The notes below the pieces were generated by a model, which was not told the origin of the DNA, did not search any database, and saw only the letters and a program-made list of their open reading frames with translations. From JBGSUZ01 sp964404895 (lineage in GTDB: Bacteria; Bacillota; Clostridia; Peptostreptococcales; Acidaminobacteraceae), in contig CAYOLV010000001.1 in the NCBI GenBank assembly GCA_964404895.1, forward strand, positions 620,001 through 684,000: a DNA stretch of 64,000 nucleotides. The letters are read 5' to 3'. Positions 59,832 to 64,000 of this stretch are shown in pieces. The position numbers and the translations under genes are program-made. Within the stretch, counting starts at the first letter, position 1. Each line of letters opens with the position of its first letter.

Positions 59832-60383
59832 TTGAAAACCAGAGACATGATTTTAATTTCTTTATTTGCCGCATTGACTGCTATTGGGGCGTTCATCAAA
59901 ATTCAAATAGGCATTGTGCCATTTACCTTTCAGTTTTTCTTCTGTGCATTTTCAGGTGTTCTCTTAGGTTCTAAAAAATCTTTGATGTCTCAGTTGGTAT
60001 ACGTGGTGATTGGTTTAATTGGTATTCCTGTGTTTACTAATGGGGGCGGCTTTACTTATATATTCCAACCCACTTTCGGCTACCTAATAGGTTTCATCGC
60101 TTGTGGGTATACGGTTGGTAAGTTGACAGAGAACATAAAAGAAATTACCCTTCCAAAAATGTTGGGATCAGTACTCGTGGGGTTATTCGTCATTTATCTG
60201 ATTGGTGTTCCTTATTTGTATATGATTGTAAAATTATATATGGGTAAATCTGCGTATACCATGATGGCAGCAATTGCTTCTGGATTTTTGCCGTACATTG
60301 TACCAGACCTGATTTTAAGTGTGATTGTGGCATCTACATCAGTATATATACTTCCAAAACTTAAAAAAGCACGCTTGGTTTAG
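59832..60383 (+). CDS. bioY: Biotin transporter S-component BioY
   Basis: The start is a TTG at 59832 with GGAGG about 8 bases upstream. The 183-residue membrane protein has five to six helices and BioY signatures: AALTAIGAFIKIQIG...PFTFQFFF and QLVYVVIGLIGIPVFTNGGG...PTFGYLIGF. It binds biotin at the membrane, either alone or with an energising ECF module that is not in this window. Biotin-dependent repression by the BirA operator is clear. Its stop codon lies within the terminator stem. Confidence 0.95.
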   Translation: MKTRDMILISLFAALTAIGAFIKIQIGIVPFTFQFFFCAFSGVLLGSKKSLMSQLVYVVIGLIGIPVFTNGGGFTYIFQPTFGYLIGFIACGYTVGKLTENIKEITLPKMLGSVLVGLFVIYLIGVPYLYMIVKLYMGKSAYTMMAAIASGFLPYIVPDLILSVIVASTSVYILPKLKKARLV

Positions 60384-60397
60384 CCAAGGGTGCTTTT
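60366..60397 (+). terminator. Terminator overlapping the bioY stop codon
   Basis: AAGCAC-G-CTTGG and CCAAG-GGTGCTTTT arms close loop TTTAG. The left arm encodes the last BioY codons and the loop holds part of the stop codon region. Confidence 0.7.
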
Positions 60398-60427
60398 GCA
60401 CATTAGCAGGAGGTGACTTAAGTTCAA

Positions 60428-61300
60428 ATGAAACGGTTTAAAAAAATATACATCGAGACGACCAACATATGCAATTTAGATTGCAGTTTTTGTCCGAAAA
60501 CCAATCGTGAAAAGGCTTTTATGTCTGTGGAAACTTTTGAAAAGGTCATTGAAAAAATCAAACCCTTTACAGACCATGTTTATTTTCATGTGATGGGAGA
60601 GCCGCTGCTCAATCCTAATTTAGAAGCTTTTTTAAAGTGTTGTCATGAGGCTGGTATTAAGGTGAATCTTACTACAAACGGGACTTTGCTGACTGAAAAA
60701 GGACAGCCATTGCTTGAAAATTCAGCAATGAGACAAATCAATATTTCTCTCAGCAGTTTTGAAGCCAATACCATTACGAAAAATATTGAAACCTATCTTC
60801 AAGAGGTTTGCAACTTTATAAAAAAAGCTTTAGAAAAGGGTATTATTTGTTCGGTTAGACTTTGGAATATGGACACGGCGTCTTTAAAAGGCGAGAATCA
60901 GTTTAATGGCAAAATTTTAAATTTGTTGGAAACCTATTTAGAACTGCCTGCAGACCAGTTGGCAAGCGCCTTACTCGAAAAGAACAGCGTTAAAATAGCT
61001 AAAAATTTATACCTGAACATGGCAGAAAAATTTGAATGGCCTGATTTGAATCAAGTGGAAGAAAATCAGGAGGTCTTTTGTTATGGACTTAGAGATCAGA
61101 TTGGTATTTTGGTAGATGGCACCGTGGTGCCTTGTTGTTTAGATTCTGAGGGGAGTATCCCCCTTGGGAATATTTTGACTCAATCCCTTAATGAGATTAT
61201 TGAGGGCAAAAGGGCAGTTGCTATTTACGATGGCTTTTCAAACAGGCGTGCTGTAGAGTCTCTCTGTAAGAAATGTGGCTATGCCGCTGAAAAACATTAA
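60428..61300 (+). CDS. Radical SAM/SPASM-domain protein
   Basis: A 290-residue radical SAM protein with CNLDCSFC (CxxxCxxC) at residues 15-22, VMGEPLLNP (GE motif) near 56 and the C-terminal SPASM-like auxiliary cluster cysteines in GTVVPCCLDSEG near 237 and SLCKKCGY near 280. The only plausible start (ATG 60428) is about 14 bases from AGGAGG, an unusually long gap. It resembles short SPASM enzymes with unknown targets; no precursor peptide is evident in the 300 bp around it. Confidence 0.86.
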   Translation: MKRFKKIYIETTNICNLDCSFCPKTNREKAFMSVETFEKVIEKIKPFTDHVYFHVMGEPLLNPNLEAFLKCCHEAGIKVNLTTNGTLLTEKGQPLLENSAMRQINISLSSFEANTITKNIETYLQEVCNFIKKALEKGIICSVRLWNMDTASLKGENQFNGKILNLLETYLELPADQLASALLEKNSVKIAKNLYLNMAEKFEWPDLNQVEENQEVFCYGLRDQIGILVDGTVVPCCLDSEGSIPLGNILTQSLNEIIEGKRAVAIYDGFSNRRAVESLCKKCGYAAEKH

Positions 61301-61302
61301 TG

Positions 61303-61331
61303 TTGACAAAATAGAGCATTTTTTTTATAAT
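61303..61331 (+). promoter_or_regulatory. Consensus promoter of the metH leader
   Basis: -35 TTGACA (61303-61308), 17-bp spacer, -10 TATAAT (61326-61331): a perfect sigma-A consensus. It starts 2 bp after the radical SAM stop codon. Confidence 0.92.
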
Positions 61332-61347
61332 CAGTTTTAATCAAATA

Positions 61348-61365
61348 CTCTGACAGTTGTCAGAG
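61348..61365. promoter_or_regulatory. Palindrome between promoter and riboswitch
   Basis: CTCTGACA-GT-TGTCAGAG, an 8-bp inverted repeat with a 2-bp centre, located about 10 bp after the expected transcription start and just before the S-box. It could be a repressor operator or a 5' hairpin. Confidence 0.6.
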
Positions 61366-61373
61366 CTTATAAC

Positions 61374-61530
61374 ATCTATCAAGAGTGGTGGAGGGACAGG
61401 CCCTATGAAACCCAGCAACCGGCTATTAAGCAAGGTGCTAAATCCTGCAGTTGACCTAGGTCAGCTGGGAGATAGAATACGGTGACTCTTAGACCTCTTC
61501 TGTTTTCCAACAGAAGAGGTTTTTTAATTA
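61374..61530 (+). ncRNA. SAM-I (S-box) riboswitch with terminator
   Basis: All core S-box blocks are present: TATCAAGAGTGGTGGAGGGA, CCCTATGAAACCCAGCAACC, CAAGGTGCTAAATCCTGCAG and the closing GATAGA near 61471 that pairs with TCTATC. The expression platform ends in a terminator with arms ACCTCTTCTGTT and AACAGAAGAGGT followed by six Ts. SAM binding would terminate transcription before metH. Confidence 0.97.
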
Positions 61531-61544
61531 AGGAGGAAAAAATC

Positions 61545-64000
61545 ATGGCATCAAAGTCAACTCAACCAATCAATCGAGATCATTTTGAAAGTATAAAAGC
61601 ACTTTTTAAAAGCAAGCTCATCATACTGGATGGGGCAATGGGCACCGAAATTCAGAATCTAAAACTGACGGAAGCAGATTTCCGTGGGGAAGCTTTTGTC
61701 AACCATACCACGCTCTTAAAAGGCAACAACGACCTATTGGTACTGACTCAGCCCGAGGCGATTCAGAACATTCACAGAGCCTTTTTACAAGCGGGGGCAG
61801 ATGTAATTGAAACCAATACCTTTAACGGCACCTCCATCTCACAGGCAGATTATCTCACAGCTCACATGACTGAAGAAATCAATTTTGAAGGGGCAAGGTT
61901 GGCAAGAATTTGTGCAGACGAGTACACCGCTATTACCCCTGATAAACCTCGTTTTGTGGCAGGGTCCATAGGGCCGACCAATAAAACGGCTTCCATTTCG
62001 CCGGAGGTGGAAAACCCAGGGTATCGGAATATTTCTTTTGATGAATTGAAAGCTGCCTATTCAGAACAAGTCCGAGGATTAATTCAAGGTGGAGTAGATT
62101 TACTTTTGATTGAAACCATCTTTGACAGCCTTAATGCCAGAGCCGCTATATTTGCGGCGGAAGAAGTCTTTGAAGAAATGGGAAAGGCCTTACCTATTAT
62201 GATTTCAGGCACATTGACCGACAAAAGCGGTAGAACCCTTTCAGGTCAAACTTTACAAGCCTTTGTAGCATCTATGAAGGGTGAGTTTGTCATCAGTATA
62301 GGTTTGAACTGCGGGTTTGGTGCGGAACACTTGTCTAGCTATATACACGAGCTTTCTCGATCAACGGACTTACTGGTCAGCGTTTACCCCAACGCAGGTT
62401 TGCCGAATCCTTTAGGGCTCTATGAAGAGGTACCCAAACTAACGGCGCACTACATTCATGAGCTGATTGAAAGTGGTGTGGTGAACATCCTTGGAGGTTG
62501 TTGTGGAACAACCCCAGCACATATTCAAGCCATTGCAGAGGTGGCAGAAGGAAAATCTCCAAGAAAGCCACCCCATATAGAACCTACTACTGTTTTAGCA
62601 GGGCTAGAATCCTTAGTCATTGAAAAATCTAAGAACTTTATCAATATTGGGGAGCGAACCAATGTTTCAGGCTCGTTGAAATTTGCCAAACTCATTCGAG
62701 CAGGGCAGTATGAAGAGGCACTTTTCATTGCAAAAGATCAGGTAGAAAATGGTGGTCAGATTATTGATATTAATTTTGACGACGGTCTTTTAGACAGTGT
62801 CAAAGAGATGGAAACCTTTTTAAGACTGATTGCTGCGGAACCAGACATTTCTAAAGTCCCTATTATGATTGATTCCTCTAAATGGGAAGTCCTCGAAGCG
62901 GGGTTAAAATCCATACAAGGGAAATGTATTGTGAATTCCATCAGTTTAAAAAGCGGAGAGGCAGATTTTCTAGAAAAAGCCAAGAAAATCAAACGGTATG
63001 GCGCTGCTGTTGTGGTCATGGCATTTGATGAGAAGGGTCAAGCTGAAACTTTTGAGCAAAAAATCCATATTTGTAAGCGTGCATATGATTTATTAACTCA
63101 GGAAATTCATTTTGCTCCTGAAGATATTATTTTTGATTGCAATATTTTAGCCATTGGCACGGGCATTGAAGCCCATAATTCATATGGGATGGACTATATA
63201 AAGGCAGTGGCCTGGATTAAAGAGCATTTGCCATACGCCAAGACTAGCGGCGGGTTGAGCAATTTATCGTTTTCATTTAGAGGCAACAATCCTGTGAGGG
63301 AGGCAATGCACTCCGTATTTCTCTATCACGCCATTAAAGCAGGTCTAGATATGGCGATTTTGAACCCTGGTATGATTCAAATTTATGATGAAATTGATCC
63401 AGAACTTTTGGAAAAGGTGGAAAGGGTCGTTTTAAACAAAGACAAGGATGCCACAGACAAGTTAATTCAATACGCCCAGAATTTTGCTGGAAATGTGGAA
63501 GAAAAGGAATCTAGTCAGCACGTTTGGAGAGAAGCTTCTCCAGAAGAACGTATTAAAACGGCCTTAATGAGAGGCATTACTGAATACTTGGAAGAGGATT
63601 TGGAAGCAGTCAAGAAGACCATTCCCACCGCGCTAGAAATCATTGAAGGACCATTAATGAACGGCATGAGGGCGGTAGGCAACCTCTTTGGACAGGGAAA
63701 AATGTTTCTGCCTCAAGTCGTGAAAAGTGCCAGAGTTATGAAAAAAGCTGTAGGGTTTTTAATGCCTTCCATTGAAGCAGAAAATCTGGGAAAAGCCAGT
63801 CACTCAGCTGGAAAAGTTCTTATTGCAACTGTCAAAGGGGATGTTCACGACATCGGAAAAAACATTGTCGGTATTGTCCTTCAGTGTAACAATTTTGAAG
63901 TCATCGACCTAGGGATTATGGTGCCACCTGAGGAAATTTTGGAAAGGGCGGTGGCTGAAAAGGTAGACTTGATTTGTCTCAGCGGCTTGATTACCCCTTC
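61545..64000 (+). CDS. metH: Cobalamin-dependent methionine synthase (3' end missing)
   Basis: ATG at 61545 with AGGAGG 8-9 bases upstream; the frame is open to the window edge, giving 818 codons. The N-terminal homocysteine-binding domain has DGAMGTE near 30 and zinc ligands in GLNCGFG and GGCCGTTP. The pterin-binding domain has GERTNVSGS near 370, and the B12 domains include the cap helix region MFLPQVVKSARVMKKA and the corrinoid motif DVHDIGKN near 768. It transfers methyl from methyltetrahydrofolate to homocysteine. Whether the SAM-reactivation domain follows is out of view; clostridial forms often lack it. Confidence 0.95.
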   Translation, partial: MASKSTQPINRDHFESIKALFKSKLIILDGAMGTEIQNLKLTEADFRGEAFVNHTTLLKGNNDLLVLTQPEAIQNIHRAFLQAGADVIETNTFNGTSISQADYLTAHMTEEINFEGARLARICADEYTAITPDKPRFVAGSIGPTNKTASISPEVENPGYRNISFDELKAAYSEQVRGLIQGGVDLLLIETIFDSLNARAAIFAAEEVFEEMGKALPIMISGTLTDKSGRTLSGQTLQAFVASMKGEFVISIGLNCGFGAEHLSSYIHELSRSTDLLVSVYPNAGLPNPLGLYEEVPKLTAHYIHELIESGVVNILGGCCGTTPAHIQAIAEVAEGKSPRKPPHIEPTTVLAGLESLVIEKSKNFINIGERTNVSGSLKFAKLIRAGQYEEALFIAKDQVENGGQIIDINFDDGLLDSVKEMETFLRLIAAEPDISKVPIMIDSSKWEVLEAGLKSIQGKCIVNSISLKSGEADFLEKAKKIKRYGAAVVVMAFDEKGQAETFEQKIHICKRAYDLLTQEIHFAPEDIIFDCNILAIGTGIEAHNSYGMDYIKAVAWIKEHLPYAKTSGGLSNLSFSFRGNNPVREAMHSVFLYHAIKAGLDMAILNPGMIQIYDEIDPELLEKVERVVLNKDKDATDKLIQYAQNFAGNVEEKESSQHVWREASPEERIKTALMRGITEYLEEDLEAVKKTIPTALEIIEGPLMNGMRAVGNLFGQGKMFLPQVVKSARVMKKAVGFLMPSIEAENLGKASHSAGKVLIATVKGDVHDIGKNIVGIVLQCNNFEVIDLGIMVPPEEILERAVAEKVDLICLSGLITP

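Noticed and set aside
60384..60427. A precursor peptide for the radical SAM/SPASM protein
   Set aside because: No open frame with a ribosome site fits in the short gaps on either side.

Overview
The window looks like chromosome of a low-GC, motile, fermentative Gram-positive anaerobe of the Clostridia type. The evidence is AT-rich coding DNA, strong AGGAGG ribosome binding sites, two T-box leaders, an S-box (SAM-I) riboswitch, a BirA-type biotin operator, class III fructose-1,6-bisphosphatase, chemoreceptors, cyclic-di-GMP enzymes and many oxygen-sensitive flavo/Fe-S proteins. I cannot name the species. I saw no rRNA, tRNA, CRISPR array, prophage or intact insertion sequence.

Layout. 1-3068: end of a radical SAM gene (Tes-like, COG1964-like) in a tight operon with an isoprenylcysteine-methyltransferase-like membrane enzyme, a DUF4395 protein, a divergent Lgt-like protein and a small membrane protein. 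3227-4502: MarR regulator, flavodoxin and FMN-binding protein. 4511-5750: orphan AbiEi-like protein and CGNR zinc-finger regulator, both reverse. 5864-7207: exported beta-propeller. 7189-9424: molybdate transporter modABC, reverse. 9668-11647: chemoreceptor with an amino-acid-type dCache domain. 11841-14162: a DDE-transposase-derived protein with altered catalytic residues, 3 bp upstream of a FAD oxidoreductase. 14551-18357: hypB, a large Fe-S/FAD oxidoreductase, and hypA. 18907-20831: two membrane microproteins, an orphan Na+-pump decarboxylase beta subunit and a hotdog thioesterase. 21033-25104: two exported proteins (beta-propeller, M14 peptidase). 25184-27178: fbp, reverse. 27386-29974: nitroreductase, MBL-fold protein, AraC regulator. 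30030-33161: T-box, thrS and an exported cyclophilin. 33283-36529: two reverse flavoproteins divergent from an HxlR regulator fused translationally to a DbpA-like helicase. 36574-38831: methyltransferase, YgjP-like peptidase, alpha/beta-hydrolase pseudoenzyme. 38860-40449: T-box and serS. 40657-45009: MarR, YjdM-like protein, second chemoreceptor, EamA transporter. 45027-49167: hybrid histidine kinase, thiE, thiD. 49164-54256 (reverse): HD-GYP protein, third chemoreceptor, GDYXXLXY and DUF2157 proteins. 54460-57667: DUF2804, DUF523, TetR and EAL proteins. 57787-59620: homoserine dehydrogenase, HNH nuclease, small unknown protein. 59722-61300: BirA operator, bioY, radical SAM protein. 61303-64000: consensus promoter, S-box riboswitch and metH, which runs off the window.

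How the parts fit. Much of the window is ordinary metabolism under classical Firmicutes RNA or repressor control: thrS and serS by uncharged tRNA, metH by SAM, bioY by BirA-biotin. Biotin uptake would support a biotin-dependent sodium-pump decarboxylase, but the only pump gene seen is a beta subunit without carboxyltransferase or biotin carrier. The most unusual assemblies are (a) the orphan beta subunit with microproteins and a thioesterase, (b) hypB-oxidoreductase-hypA without other hyp genes or a hydrogenase, (c) the domesticated transposase plus FAD oxidoreductase pair, and (d) the radical SAM/methyltransferase/Lgt-like membrane module. All functional links inside these clusters are inferred from gene order and motifs.
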